From Bradyrhizobium valentinum (lineage in GTDB: Bacteria > Pseudomonadota > Alphaproteobacteria > Rhizobiales > Xanthobacteraceae): a stretch of DNA of 64,000 nt. Shown piece after piece: positions 43,091 through 51,895 of the stretch; the first letter of the stretch is position 1; every line of letters begins with the position of its first letter. The translations under genes were made by a program, and so were the position numbers. The DNA lies in the NCBI RefSeq assembly GCF_001440405.1, contig NZ_LLXX01000119.1, positions 233,916 through 297,915 of the forward strand. Direction: 5' to 3'. The notes beneath the pieces are model-generated. The model was not told where the DNA came from. It did no database searches and worked only from the letters and a program-made list of their open reading frames with translations.

Positions 43091-43987
43091 TTACGCGGAC
43101 GAGACGTGAGAACCTCCCGGTTCGACGACGCCGCACATGGCGGCGCCGGTCGCCGCCGGGTCGTACTTCCTCGCGGCGTCAGCCAGCGAGACAATACCCA
43201 CGAGGCGCTTGCTCCGATTGACGACCGGCAACCGCCTAACCTGTATGTCGCTCATATTTTGAATAACGTCGTCGATGCTGTCGTCCTCAAAGCAATACTT
43301 GACGTCCCTGGTCATTGCGTCGCGGACGCACGATTGCCCGTCCCTGCCCTGCGCGACCGCCCGTGCCATGATATCGCGATCGGTGATCATCCCGACCAAG
43401 CGATCGTTCTCTCCGACAGGCAAAACGCCTATATCCTTGGCCGTCATTCGTTTGGCGACCTCTCCCAGCGTATCGTTCGGGCTGGCAAGTTGCACATTCC
43501 GACTCATCACGTCTGCCACTTTCATTGATCCGTTTCCATGCTTAGCCTGGGGAATGCGGCCGCTTGGCCAAAGCATCCTGATGTCCTCTGGCAATGCGTG
43601 GCGCACTTTTGCCGTTTCGGGCTCCACGACGTGTCGCTGGACGGCGGAGAATACAGCCTTGATGGCTTTCTCCGGATTTACGGATTTTCCTCCGCCTTCG
43701 AGGCCATCCGCAACGCGAGCTACGAACTCCTCGCGTGAACGCATCGGGTCTGGCTGAACAGCCGGACGATACTGCTCATAGAAGGCCCCACGAATCAGCA
43801 AGGGCAACTGTGCAGCAAGATGCGCCGCGTCCTCGACGGGGAGCCGATCACGCAAAGCCCGAAGGACGACGCCAAGAACGCGCCAAGCTAATCGACGATC
43901 CGGTCCGATCTCCTTTGAAATCTCCTTGAGCCAGACATTGGTCGCGTGAATCGATCTGTCAAAAGTTTCAAGGCCATTCGCGCTCAT
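43091..43987 (-). CDS. DUF2267 domain fused to a CBS-domain pair
   Basis: A 298-residue protein. The first ~135 residues are a DUF2267 domain (LAWRVLGVVLRALRDRLPVE and AAQLPLLIRGAFYEQYRP). A short linker leads to two CBS repeats from MKVADVMSRNVQLASP: the first with IGVLPVGENDRLVGMITDRD and the second with QVRRLPVVNRSKRLVGIVSL. CBS pairs bind adenosyl ligands and sense energy state. In my recollection DUF2267 and CBS proteins are usually separate genes, so the fusion is of interest. An EcfG-type promoter (44020-44044) lies 33 bp upstream, so general-stress control is likely. Confidence 0.85.
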   Translation of the reverse strand: MSANGLETFDRSIHATNVWLKEISKEIGPDRRLAWRVLGVVLRALRDRLPVEDAAHLAAQLPLLIRGAFYEQYRPAVQPDPMRSREEFVARVADGLEGGGKSVNPEKAIKAVFSAVQRHVVEPETAKVRHALPEDIRMLWPSGRIPQAKHGNGSMKVADVMSRNVQLASPNDTLGEVAKRMTAKDIGVLPVGENDRLVGMITDRDIMARAVAQGRDGQSCVRDAMTRDVKYCFEDDSIDDVIQNMSDIQVRRLPVVNRSKRLVGIVSLADAARKYDPAATGAAMCGVVEPGGSHVSSA

Positions 43988-44019
43988 GTGGTAACTCCGC
44001 GAGTTGGGCTTTACTGGCG

Positions 44020-44044
44020 AACGGGCGCCTGCCGAAGTGGTTCC
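44020..44044 (-). promoter_or_regulatory. EcfG-type (general stress sigma) promoter
   Basis: Read on the minus strand, GGAAC (44044-44040), a 16-bp spacer and CGTT (44023-44020) match the alphaproteobacterial EcfG consensus exactly. It lies 33 bp ahead of the DUF2267-CBS gene start at 43987. Confidence 0.6.
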
Positions 44045-44239
44045 ATGCCGAATTGTGGCCGGTTGCTGCGAATAGCCAAAATGCCGGCCAGGCCGGCGGA
44101 ACCCAGCCTTTCGTCAATGCATGGCTGCTACGGATAGAGCGCAACGATTGCAGATAATCCGAGATCGCCCGTCGTAGGAAGCATTACGTTCCCCTTTCGC
44201 GTTGCGAAGATTTTGAATCCAGGTCGACAAGCGCTTGCC

Positions 44240-44264
44240 GGAACGTCGTCTTGATTGATGCGTT
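44240..44264 (+). promoter_or_regulatory. EcfG-type (general stress sigma) promoter
   Basis: GGAAC (44240-44244), a 16-bp spacer and CGTT (44261-44264) match the EcfG consensus exactly, 31 bp before the start of the small secreted protein at 44295. With the minus-strand promoter at 44020-44044 it makes a divergent pair in the ~300-bp gap, which holds no other gene. Confidence 0.65.
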
Positions 44265-44294
44265 CCATTAGGACTCCACTCAGAGGAGGTAGAC

Positions 44295-44585
44295 ATGAGA
44301 AAACTGACACTGACATTGCTCGCCGGCGCCGGTGCACTCATAGCCTCGAGTGCATATGCTGCCGACGAGATTCAAACTGGAGGAAGTTCGCCCCTCCTTC
44401 ATCAGGCACGGGTAGTCTGTGACGACACCGGCCGATGCTGGAATACCCGGAGTCGCGCCATCATCAGAGATGGTTACTATGCAGCTCCGCGCTACTATGA
44501 CGACTACGATCGCGGCTACTATCGCAGGCCGGGCGTAGGCGTTTATGGGCCGGGCTTCAGCTTCGGCATAGGCCCAGACTGGTAA
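44295..44585 (+). CDS. Small Tyr/Gly-rich secreted protein
   Basis: A 96-residue exported protein. A signal peptide (LTLTLLAGAGALIASSAYAA) is followed by a segment with two cysteines (VVCDDTGRCWNTR) and a Tyr/Arg/Gly-rich tail (YYAAPRYYDDYDRGYYRRPG). GAGGAGG precedes ATG by five bases. An EcfG-type promoter upstream and a terminator-like hairpin downstream make it a single transcription unit likely induced by general stress. I know no function for this type. Confidence 0.75.
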   Translation: MRKLTLTLLAGAGALIASSAYAADEIQTGGSSPLLHQARVVCDDTGRCWNTRSRAIIRDGYYAAPRYYDDYDRGYYRRPGVGVYGPGFSFGIGPDW

Positions 44586-44596
44586 AGCCATCAATA

Positions 44597-44627
44597 CCCA
44601 CCGAGCGATTCTATTTCGCTCGGTGGG
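44597..44627 (+). terminator. Terminator-like hairpin
   Basis: CCCACCGAGCGA-TTCTATT-TCGCTCGGTGGG is a perfect 12-bp stem right after the small secreted-protein gene. It is not followed by a T run, so termination may be incomplete or the hairpin may protect the mRNA end. Confidence 0.55.
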
Positions 44628-44726
44628 TCGCGGCCTATTTCTGCGAACCGCCGTTTAGGTTACGAACTGTGATGCGCCGATCCTTTTTCGCAGGAGACGT
44701 TCATTCGTCTCCGGGGAGAATGTTTG

Positions 44727-45206
44727 ATGTGCGATTATAGTCTTCACGCTGTCAGATCGCGGGCCGCCGAGGTGGGCGACCAACTAATCTCGACCCGATT
44801 TCCCGGGACCGAAACGCGAGGCTTCGCGGCGGTGGGCGAGCCGGGCGTGGCAGTCTGCCTTCTCCCGGGCACCGAACTCGCTTTTGAACACGAAATCGAG
44901 ACCGTCCATGCCTTCGCTCCCCTCCTGCCGAGCCTCCGGTTTGGTATGCAAGGCGAACGACTTGCCCGGTTTCGACGACTCGACCCCCGCCAACCGCACG
45001 TGCATCATGACGCACTCGAGCTTGCCAATGGCAGGGGCGTCCTTGTGACGAGGCTCAAAGAGGGTCAGCGCGCGACCGTCCTGCAGCTGCCGGCGAACCC
45101 GCAGTTCGGCAAGGCGGACGAGCGTCATCATCACGAGGGTCATCATCAGCCGATAGATGAAACCTCATCTCCTGAGATTGCTCATGCTGCAGATGATCGC
45201 CAATAA
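44727..45206 (+). CDS. Conserved hypothetical protein (MCDYSLH family)
   Basis: A 159-residue cytoplasmic protein beginning MCDYSLHAVRSRAAEVGDQL, with AVCLLPGTELAFEHE, ARFRRLDPRQPHVHHDALEL and GQRATVLQLPA. From memory this is a conserved hypothetical family of alphaproteobacteria with His-rich motifs; no function is known to me. The C-terminal tail is unusually His-rich (DERHHHEGHHQPIDE). GGGGAGA before ATG at 44727 fits. A perfect 7-bp hairpin (GGAGACG/CGTCTCC, 44693-44712) sits immediately before the ribosome site and could affect translation. Confidence 0.75.
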   Translation: MCDYSLHAVRSRAAEVGDQLISTRFPGTETRGFAAVGEPGVAVCLLPGTELAFEHEIETVHAFAPLLPSLRFGMQGERLARFRRLDPRQPHVHHDALELANGRGVLVTRLKEGQRATVLQLPANPQFGKADERHHHEGHHQPIDETSSPEIAHAADDRQ

Positions 45207-45257
45207 GCGCATGGCGTACGCGATATCGGGATGGGTAGTTAACAATCGTCGTGGTCG

Positions 45258-46190
45258 GTGGAGAATGTGAACGGTCGCAGCCAGACAGGTAAACTCGCCG
45301 TCGTATTTGGCGGGACCGGTTTTCTCGGCCGCCGGGCAGTCCGGCATCTACGCAGGCACGAGTTTTCCGTTCGCGTGGCGTCGAGACATCCCGATCGAGG
45401 TCGGGATCTGTTTGGGTCCGACGATTCCCGGATCGAATCGATCGAAGTGAATATTCACAACGAGCCATCAATCGCCAGAGCTGTAGCCGGCGCTTATGGC
45501 GTGGTGAATGCAGTTAGTCTTTATGTCGAGCGTGGACGGGAGACGTTTCATTCCGTACATGTCGAGGCTGCGCACCATATAGCGGCGCAGGCGCAACAAG
45601 CTGGAGTCGAGCGGCTCGTACACATTTCTGGAATCGGCTCCGATGCGACCTCGTCATCACCCTACATTCGCAAACGCGGCGAGGGCGAATCGGCAGTCCG
45701 GGCAGCGTTTGCCGACGCGACCGTTGTTCGTCCGGCGGTAATGTTCGGTCCAGATGACACGTTTATTACCACTATAATCACGCTCCTCCGGCGCTTCCCC
45801 GTTTATCCAATGTTCGGGCAAGGACTGACGAGATTGCAGCCGGCCTACGTGGAAGACGTGGGAGAAGCGATTGCGCTGATATTGCAAGGGTCTGAAACAG
45901 GTACCACGTTCGAGTGCGGCGGCCCGCGCGTCTACTCTTATAAGGAGCTTGTCAGCGCCCTGGCGCGCGAAGCCGGAGTTAAACCTGTTCTTCTTCCCGT
46001 TCCCTTCGCCGCGTGGCATGCATTGTCGCGGATGTTGGCAATATTGCCGAGCCCGCCAATTACTCGTCATCAAGTAGCGCTTATGCAAGTCGACAACATG
46101 CGATCGTCGGAAATGCCGGGCTTTGAACAGCTTGGAATTTCACCGCGTGCGGTCGAGGATATCATCCAGACTATGCTGAGAGGCCGCTAA
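45258..46190 (+). CDS. NAD(P)-binding protein, complex I NDUFA9-like/atypical short-chain dehydrogenase
   Basis: A 310-residue Rossmann-fold protein of the atypical SDR group. The cofactor motif is VVFGGTGFLGRRAVRHL near the N-terminus. VERLVHISGIGSDATSSSPY, VRPAVMFGPDDTFITTI and RLQPAYVEDVGEAIALIL resemble the complex I accessory subunit NDUFA9 and its bacterial relatives, which lack the usual Tyr-Lys catalysis. The N-terminus begins with GTG at 45258 or 45267. It is 1.3 kb from orphan nuoB and nuoD genes, which may be more than chance. Confidence 0.8.
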   Translation: MENVNGRSQTGKLAVVFGGTGFLGRRAVRHLRRHEFSVRVASRHPDRGRDLFGSDDSRIESIEVNIHNEPSIARAVAGAYGVVNAVSLYVERGRETFHSVHVEAAHHIAAQAQQAGVERLVHISGIGSDATSSSPYIRKRGEGESAVRAAFADATVVRPAVMFGPDDTFITTIITLLRRFPVYPMFGQGLTRLQPAYVEDVGEAIALILQGSETGTTFECGGPRVYSYKELVSALAREAGVKPVLLPVPFAAWHALSRMLAILPSPPITRHQVALMQVDNMRSSEMPGFEQLGISPRAVEDIIQTMLRGR

Positions 46191-46265
46191 GCTAAGAGCT
46201 GTTAAGGGCGAGCGCGCCCGCCCCCAAATAGATGGCCAGGACCCAGTTAGCATCGATTGCCCGGC

Positions 46266-46499
46266 CTATATTCGGTCGCGCAGACCCTTAACGCCTTCGC
46301 CTTGGGCGCAATGCTCGCAACAATAGAATGTGCCCCCCTTCTCCAGGCCATGTCCGACGATGCGGATTCCGCAATGATCGCAGGTTGGTGCGAGCGCATG
46401 AATGGCGCATTCGAAGCTATCAAAGGTATGCGCCTTGCCGCTCATCGTGACCTGAAACGCCTTGTCGTAGTCGTTGCCGCAGGTTTCACATGTAGCCAT
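46266..46499 (-). CDS. Small Cys-rich zinc-binding protein
   Basis: A 77-residue protein with paired cysteines that look like zinc ribbons: ATCETCGNDYD at the start, then FECAIHALAPTCDHCGIRIVG and GTFYCCEHCAQ. Metal binding, as in prokaryotic metallothionein-like or zinc-ribbon proteins, is likely. It ends GVKGLRDRI. ATG at 46499 is the start preceding the first CxxC; upstream codons are not credible. I remember close relatives annotated as hypothetical in Bradyrhizobium. Confidence 0.75.
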   Translation of the reverse strand: MATCETCGNDYDKAFQVTMSGKAHTFDSFECAIHALAPTCDHCGIRIVGHGLEKGGTFYCCEHCAQGEGVKGLRDRI

Positions 46500-46707
46500 G
46501 ATGTCCACCTTCGCCGATATGTCGCAGATGTATATTGAAGTCTGCAAATGGCATCCGGTTCCAACAGCGGGCACTGCGACACGTCAGTCAGCGGCCGCGA
46601 GAGATAGGCAATTCCAAATGCGGCGCGCGCCTCCACTGATTCGAAGCAACGTGGGACCGGAGCACGAGCCGATACCGGCCGCAGATCTTCTGCATGCGTC
46701 GCCCGTT

Positions 46708-47262
46708 TCAGCGTATCGGATGGTTATATCTTGGAGCGCGTCTCCATTTCTGTGATCGATTTGGTTGATATGGGTCAATCGCCGGGAAAACGTGTGTCAA
46801 CGGGCTGCCCTGCGCTGGTCGGCTGATCGGCGAATCGTAAGACACCTCTGAAGGTGGCTGACACAGCAATAAGCCGGCACCGGCCACCGTGATTGAAGCC
46901 AAGAACTGAATATCCGGCCGCTGTGCGGGATCGTGCGCGACTGCTGCTGCTTCATATTGAAGTCTTGCATTGCAAGCGCAGCTCGGGAGGCCATTGAAAT
47001 GCGTGCAGGCATCGTGACGCATACAGGCAGCATCTAAAGCATCAACAGGCCGAGCTCCCGGTCGGCCACCCGGGCCACAGTAATTCCCATGAAATAACAA
47101 CCCGCCCTGATCGATGTGAGGGCCATCGCCAGCAACCGATTGCCCGACATGAAATTCCCCAGATCGAGCATCCGCCACTGCGGTCAGAACAATACAGATG
47201 CAAACGCTGAAAACCACGCACGAGCGTCGCAGCCGGAAATACATGGCATAAGGCCTTTTCAT
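46708..47262 (-). CDS. Secreted phospholipase A2-like protein
   Basis: A 184-residue protein with an N-terminal export signal (SCVVFSVCICIVLTAVADA). HGNYCGPGG (59-66) matches the calcium loop and DAACMRHDAC (77-86) the active-site helix of secreted phospholipases A2, with the His83-Asp84 dyad; SCACNARL supplies further cysteines. Such enzymes release the sn-2 fatty acid from phospholipids. The PVDALDAACMRHD spacing recalls the PLA2 fold variants seen in bacteria and in parvovirus capsids. ATG at 47262 is used. The gene is next to the broken nuoB and shows no operon partner. Confidence 0.75.
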   Translation of the reverse strand: MKRPYAMYFRLRRSCVVFSVCICIVLTAVADARSGEFHVGQSVAGDGPHIDQGGLLFHGNYCGPGGRPGARPVDALDAACMRHDACTHFNGLPSCACNARLQYEAAAVAHDPAQRPDIQFLASITVAGAGLLLCQPPSEVSYDSPISRPAQGSPLTHVFPAIDPYQPNRSQKWRRAPRYNHPIR

Positions 47263-47466
47263 GCTCGAGCCACCCAAAATTGTGGCCGGCTGGAAAATCC
47301 ATTGAAAGCATAATGTTCAGGACGCGCCCCAGTTCCAGATGCAGTAGCGTTGGAGCGACCGCTGCGCTGGCTTCGGGCGCGCCGGCGAGCGGCGGGGCCG
47401 CCCATGATCTTTCCGGCCGGTCGAGCCGCGGCGGCTTTGGGCTAACGCGGATGCCCGAGCGCTGGT

Positions 47467-48021
47467 TTATCGCTCGATCGTGCCTATACGGCGAATCTTC
47501 TTCTGCAGAAGCATGACGCCGTAGAGCAGCGCCTCGGCGGTAGGGGGACAGCCCGGCACGTAGATGTCGACGGGGACGATGCGATCGCATCCGCGCACCA
47601 CCGAATACGAGTAGTGATAGTAGCCGCCGCCGTTGGCGCAGGATCCCATCGAAATGACATAGCGCGGCTCCGGCATCTGATCGTAAACCTTGCGCAGGGC
47701 CAGCGCCATTTTGTTGCGCAACGTTCCGGCGACAATCATCACGTCAGACTGGCGCGGTGACGCACGCGGTGCAAAGCCGAAGCGTTCGGCGTCTTAGCGC
47801 GGCATCGACATCTGCATCATTTCGATCGCGCAGCAAGCGAGACCGAAGGTCATCCACATCAGCGAGCCGGTGCGGGCCCAGGTAATCAAGTTCTCTGCGC
47901 TGGTGGTCAGAAAACCTCTATCGGTCAAGTCGTGGTTCACCTCGCGAAAGAAGCGGTCATCGAGACCAATACCCCGCTCCGTACGCAGATGGATCGTTCC
48001 GATTGACGCAGGCATGCTCAT
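47467..48021 (-). pseudogene. nuoB: Orphan nuoB (NADH-quinone oxidoreductase subunit B) with in-frame stop
   Basis: Two halves of NuoB lie in one frame and are split only by TAA at 47796-47794. The first ends [16 protein letters not shown], the second continues [18 protein letters not shown] and runs to [11 protein letters not shown]. At the stop the family has Tyr, so a single change of TAC or TAT to TAA explains it. The cluster N2 cysteines are all encoded (GLACC, GSCANGG and VPGCPP). If the stop is real the product loses its C-terminal two thirds. nuoA and nuoC are absent, and nuoD is divergent. A sequencing error is possible. Confidence 0.85.
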
Positions 48022-48245
48022 TCGATGTCCCTGTTTGGTTCGTGCATCGATTACCGCCATGCGAGCCAGCGACGAAGCTGGCAAGCAGCACCCATCGGCA
48101 GATGCCATTTCTGCACACCAAGCCAATCAATGCAGAGGGCAAACGTTCCTAGCCGTACGGCACAAACGGCCCGTCGATCGGCGCGTTCGCGGAACGGATG
48201 CAGGACTGGGGCGTTTCAGGTTCCAGCGCAGCGAAGGAAATCTTC

Positions 48246-49436
48246 ATGGCCGAGGCTGCTCTCCGCAATTTCACGATCAATTTCGGACCGCAGCACCCGG
48301 CGGCACACGGGGTGTTGCGACTTGTCCTGGAGCTCGACGGCGAGGTGGTCCAGCGCGTCGATCCCCACATCGGCCTGCTCCATCGCGGCACTGAGAAGCT
48401 TATCGAGTACAAAACCTATCTGCAGGCGCTGCCATATTTCGACCGGCTCGACTATGTCGCGCCGATGAATCAGGAACACGCGTTCTGCCTGGCGACCGAA
48501 AAGCTGCTCGGCATCACGGTTCCCCGACGGGGCCAGCTCATCCGGGTGCTCTATTGCGAAATCGGAAGGCTACTCTCCCATCTGCTCAACATTACCACCC
48601 AGGCGATGGACGTTGGCGCCCTGACACCGCCGCTTTGGGGGTTTGAGGAGCGCGAAAAACTCATGGCATTCTATGAGCGAGCCTCGGGCGCTCGGATGCA
48701 TGCCAACTATTTTCGCGTCGGCGGAGTACATCAGGATCTGCCTTCCAGGCTGCTCGACGATATCCGGGCGTTCTGCGATCCGTTCCTGAAGGTTTGCGAC
48801 GATCTTGAAGGCCTGCTGACCAACAATCGCATCTTCAAGCAGCGCAATGTCGACATTGGCGTGATCAAGCTCGCCGATGCCTGGGCCTGGGGATTTTCGG
48901 GCGTCATGGTGCGCGGCTCCGGCGCGGCATGGGACCTGCGCAAGGCACAGCCCTACGAGTGCTACCCCGAGTTTGATTTCGACATCCCCGTTGGCAAGCA
49001 CGGCGACTGTTACGATCGCTATCTCGTGCGCATGGAGGAGATGCGCCAGTCGGTCCGCATCATGAAGCAATGCATCGAAAAGCTTCAGGCGCCTGAAGGA
49101 CAGGGGCCGGTCGCGACGCAAGATAACAAGATCGTTCCGCCGCGGCGCGGCGAAATGAAGCGTTCGATGGAGGCCATCATCGAACACTTCAAGCTCTATA
49201 CCGAGGGGCATCGCGTTCCGGCCGGCGAGGTCTATGCGGCCGTTGAAGCGCCCAAAGGCGAGTTCGGTGTCTATCTTGTCTCCGATGGGACCAATCGGCC
49301 CTACAAGTGCAAGATCCGCGCGCCCTCCTTTGCGCATCTCTCGGCGATGGACTTCATGACGCGCGGCCACATGCTGGCCGACGTTTCCGCCATCATCGGA
49401 TCGCTCGATATCGTGTTCGGCGAGATTGATCGATGA
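48246..49436 (+). CDS. nuoD: NADH-quinone oxidoreductase subunit D (NuoD), orphan copy
   Basis: A 396-residue protein of normal NuoD length, the 49-kDa-type subunit that forms the quinone site of complex [14 protein letters not shown] holds the quinone-binding His and [14 protein letters not shown] the quinone-site Tyr region; [16 protein letters not shown] and [22 protein letters not shown] are conserved. All appear intact. It is divergent from a broken nuoB, with no other nuo gene in the window, so it cannot build a full complex from here and may be a spare or relic copy. ATG at 48246 follows GAAGGAA. Confidence 0.92.
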   Translation: MAEAALRNFTINFGPQHPAAHGVLRLVLELDGEVVQRVDPHIGLLHRGTEKLIEYKTYLQALPYFDRLDYVAPMNQEHAFCLATEKLLGITVPRRGQLIRVLYCEIGRLLSHLLNITTQAMDVGALTPPLWGFEEREKLMAFYERASGARMHANYFRVGGVHQDLPSRLLDDIRAFCDPFLKVCDDLEGLLTNNRIFKQRNVDIGVIKLADAWAWGFSGVMVRGSGAAWDLRKAQPYECYPEFDFDIPVGKHGDCYDRYLVRMEEMRQSVRIMKQCIEKLQAPEGQGPVATQDNKIVPPRRGEMKRSMEAIIEHFKLYTEGHRVPAGEVYAAVEAPKGEFGVYLVSDGTNRPYKCKIRAPSFAHLSAMDFMTRGHMLADVSAIIGSLDIVFGEIDR

Positions 49437-49515
49437 ATTCAGGGATCTGAGACTACCGAAATGCGGGGATCGCTGCGTTGCATGACAGAAAACCAACCGA
49501 GAAAGGAGAGACGTC

Positions 49516-49842
49516 ATGCCCACCATTCAGACCAACAATCCGACAATCACGCAAATCACGGTCGTTGAGTCCGAGCCGGAAAAACAGGCTGAGGCTTTGT
49601 CATTGATGGCAGAGCGCGCGCGTTTCATGGCGCGCCAGCCGGGCTTTGTCTCCATTAGCCTGCATCGCAGCCTCGATGGACGGCGCATTGTCAACTACGT
49701 GCAATGGCAAAACCGCGAGCTCCTGCAGCAGGCTCACCAATCGCCCGATTTTCGCAAGGCCTGGGGGAAATTCGACGATTTGACCGACCAAATTGATCCA
49801 CACCTTTACGAAGTTGCCGAGGTCTTGGACGCTGTTCGCTGA
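49516..49842 (+). CDS. Antibiotic-biosynthesis monooxygenase (ABM) domain protein
   Basis: A 108-residue single-domain protein of the ABM ferredoxin-like fold. ITVVESEPEKQAEALSLMAERA, QPGFVSISLHRSLDGRRIVNYVQW and AHQSPDFRKAW are the family blocks. Members act as cofactor-free monooxygenases or as small ligand binders. The ATG follows GAAAGGAGA. It is alone, 80 bp after nuoD. Function here is unknown; quinone oxidation is known in other members. Confidence 0.85.
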   Translation: MPTIQTNNPTITQITVVESEPEKQAEALSLMAERARFMARQPGFVSISLHRSLDGRRIVNYVQWQNRELLQQAHQSPDFRKAWGKFDDLTDQIDPHLYEVAEVLDAVR

Positions 49843-50051
49843 GCATCTCGTGATGCGCTAACTCGAAGGCGAGAAATAGTGCGCACAAGATCGCGCCGCC
49901 GGCTCTGCCGAGATCGGCCAGAGTTGCTCGATGCTCTTCCGATCAGCACCTGCGGCAAGCTAGGCCATGGCGCGGCTGCCCGCAGACAGCATTCGGGGGC
50001 ACCTTTTGCGAGGTACGGCGTTACTGTTGAGGGCATTTTGGAGGAATAGTC

Positions 50052-50555
50052 ATGCCAGAGCGACGAACAGTGGAGAAGGCCCGGAAGGACAAGCGCGCGG
50101 GCAAATCAACCACCACTCAGGCGGGCGAATTTGTGCACGAGGAGATCCGCAAGGTTCGCCGCGGCGAACATGGCGCGAGATCGCCGCAGCAGGCCATTGC
50201 CATTGGCCTATCCAAAGCGAGGCGCGCAGGCGTTGCTCTTCGCCCGCCACGGAAAGGCAAGGCCAAGGCGAGCACCCGCAAAAGCGCCGAATACGCCTAT
50301 GAGGCGGGCCAGGGCAAGCGAAAGCCCCGACGACGGCCGCGCGTCTCGCGCGCCGTGTCACGGGTCCTTAAACGCGAACCGCGCAGCACGACGTCGCGCG
50401 CTGCGCTCTCAAAGCAAACGCAGCGTGCCGCCTCGCGCCGCACCGCCTCTGCTCGTTCTGCCTCAGCCAAGAAAGCCGTAAAGACAAAAGGCGCCTCTGG
50501 CCGCTCTGCCGCCGCCAAGAAAGCGGCGCGAACCAGAGCGCGTCGCCGACGATAG
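50052..50555 (+). CDS. Basic Lys/Arg/Ala-rich DUF6496-like (histone H1-like) protein
   Basis: A 167-residue, very basic protein. The N-terminal ~60 residues (TVEKARKDKRAGKSTTTQ, FVHEEIRKVRRGEHGARSPQ) form a DUF6496-type motif, followed by a tail of Ala, Lys, Arg, Ser and Thr (SRAVSRVLKREPRS and AAKKAARTRARRRR). Such tails resemble histone H1-like proteins that bind DNA. GGAGGAAT precedes the ATG. It lies in a region of stress-type genes and may compact or protect DNA, but that is inference from composition. Confidence 0.75.
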   Translation: MPERRTVEKARKDKRAGKSTTTQAGEFVHEEIRKVRRGEHGARSPQQAIAIGLSKARRAGVALRPPRKGKAKASTRKSAEYAYEAGQGKRKPRRRPRVSRAVSRVLKREPRSTTSRAALSKQTQRAASRRTASARSASAKKAVKTKGASGRSAAAKKAARTRARRRR

Positions 50556-50878
50556 CGCGAGCTGGTCGATCGTTATTCCGGACCTGGTTCTGTCCGGGAA
50601 CCTCGTGCGACGACTTCTTGGTGAAGGGAGATGGCAGGAGCAGGATTGATGCGGTCCCGGGTGTTGATGCTCGTAGAGCGCGCTCTTGCCCACGACAGGC
50701 AGGGTGGACATCGGGGGCAGTCGTCTACTGCTCTACTCCTGGCCAATTGGGCAATTGCCTTGACGATCGGCGATCACCCTCGCCTGCCAGTTCGCCAGTC
50801 GCCTGAAAATTAATCTGTTGCCGTTCCCCGAAATCGGCTTTGTTTCGCTTTGGTGCAAACTGCTAAGGAAACCAGGAC
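50556..50878. other. Intergenic region, no confident gene
   Basis: The gap holds a 60-codon frame from ATG 50631 with GAAGGGAG before it, but its composition is not convincing. No promoter motif was recognised ahead of the formamidase gene. Confidence 0.35.
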
Positions 50879-51895
50879 ATGAACGGACTTGGCGGCCTCA
50901 ACAAATCGCCTGATGGCGTCGTCATCGGGCTCGTCCAATTGCAATTGCCTGTTGTGGTCACCAAGACAGACCTAGCGCGACAGACCGAACGCATCGTGTA
51001 CATGATTGGCAAGGCGCGGCGCAATCTGGGCACCATGGATCTGGTGGTGTTTCCTGAGTATTCCCTGCACGGCCTGTCGATGGACACCAATCCGGAAATC
51101 ATGTGCCGTCTCGACGGCCCCGAAGTGGCGGCGTTCCGGAAGGGTTGCGTCGACAACAAGATCTGGGGCTGCTTCTCCATCATGGAGTTTAATCCCGACG
51201 GCAACCCTTACAATTCGGGGCTTATCATCGACGATCACGGGGAGATCAAGCTGTACTATCGAAAACTCCATCCGTGGATTCCGGTTGAGCCATGGGAGCC
51301 CGGCGATATCGGCATCCCCGTGATCGAGGGACCGAAGGGTGCGAAGATCGCGCTGATCATCTGTCACGATGGCATGTTCCCGGAGATGGCGCGTGAGTGC
51401 GCTTACAAGGGCGCGGAGATAATGATCCGCACAGCCGGATACACCGCGCCTATACGCGAAAGCTGGCGCTTCACCAATCAGGCCAATGCTTTCCAAAATC
51501 TGATGGTCACGGCCAATGTCTGCATGTGCGGATCGGATGGCTCATTCGATTCCATGGGCGAAGGCATGATCGTGAATTTCGACGGCAGCATCATTGCCCA
51601 CGGCACGACAGGACGTGCCGACGAGATCATCACCGCCGAGGTCCGTCCTGATCTCGTGCGCGAAGCACGGATTCACTGGGGCGTCGAAAACAACATCTAT
51701 CAACTCTGGCACCGCGGTTACGTTGCAGTGAAGGGCGGCGCGATGGATTGTCCCTATACCTTCATGCAGGACATGGTGGCCGGCACATTCCGCTTGCCGT
51801 GGGAAGACCAGGTCAAGGTGACCGACGGCACATCGTGCGGCTTTCCAATGCCCACTCGGCTGTTCGGGCCGAAGAACGCCAAGGCAGCCGAGTGA
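50879..51895 (+). CDS. amiF: Formamidase/aliphatic amidase (nitrilase superfamily)
   Basis: A 338-residue enzyme that hydrolyses formamide or a short aliphatic amide to ammonia and acid. The nitrilase triad is Glu60 (VFPEYSLHG), Lys129 (YYRKLHPW) and Cys162 (IICHDGMFPE). Length and N-terminus match AmiF/AmiE; FEYSLHG-like and TNQANAFQNLMVTANVCMCG blocks are typical. The ATG follows AAGGAAACCAGG. It stands upstream of, but is separated by 378 bp from, the sigma-54-driven importer operon, and adds to the local nitrogen-scavenging theme. Formamidase is favoured over acetamidase, by resemblance only. Confidence 0.88.
   Translation: MNGLGGLNKSPDGVVIGLVQLQLPVVVTKTDLARQTERIVYMIGKARRNLGTMDLVVFPEYSLHGLSMDTNPEIMCRLDGPEVAAFRKGCVDNKIWGCFSIMEFNPDGNPYNSGLIIDDHGEIKLYYRKLHPWIPVEPWEPGDIGIPVIEGPKGAKIALIICHDGMFPEMARECAYKGAEIMIRTAGYTAPIRESWRFTNQANAFQNLMVTANVCMCGSDGSFDSMGEGMIVNFDGSIIAHGTTGRADEIITAEVRPDLVREARIHWGVENNIYQLWHRGYVAVKGGAMDCPYTFMQDMVAGTFRLPWEDQVKVTDGTSCGFPMPTRLFGPKNAKAAE

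Noticed and set aside
50631..50813. 60-codon frame with a fair ribosome site before the formamidase gene
   Set aside because: No hydrophobic, charged or conserved pattern; likely chance.
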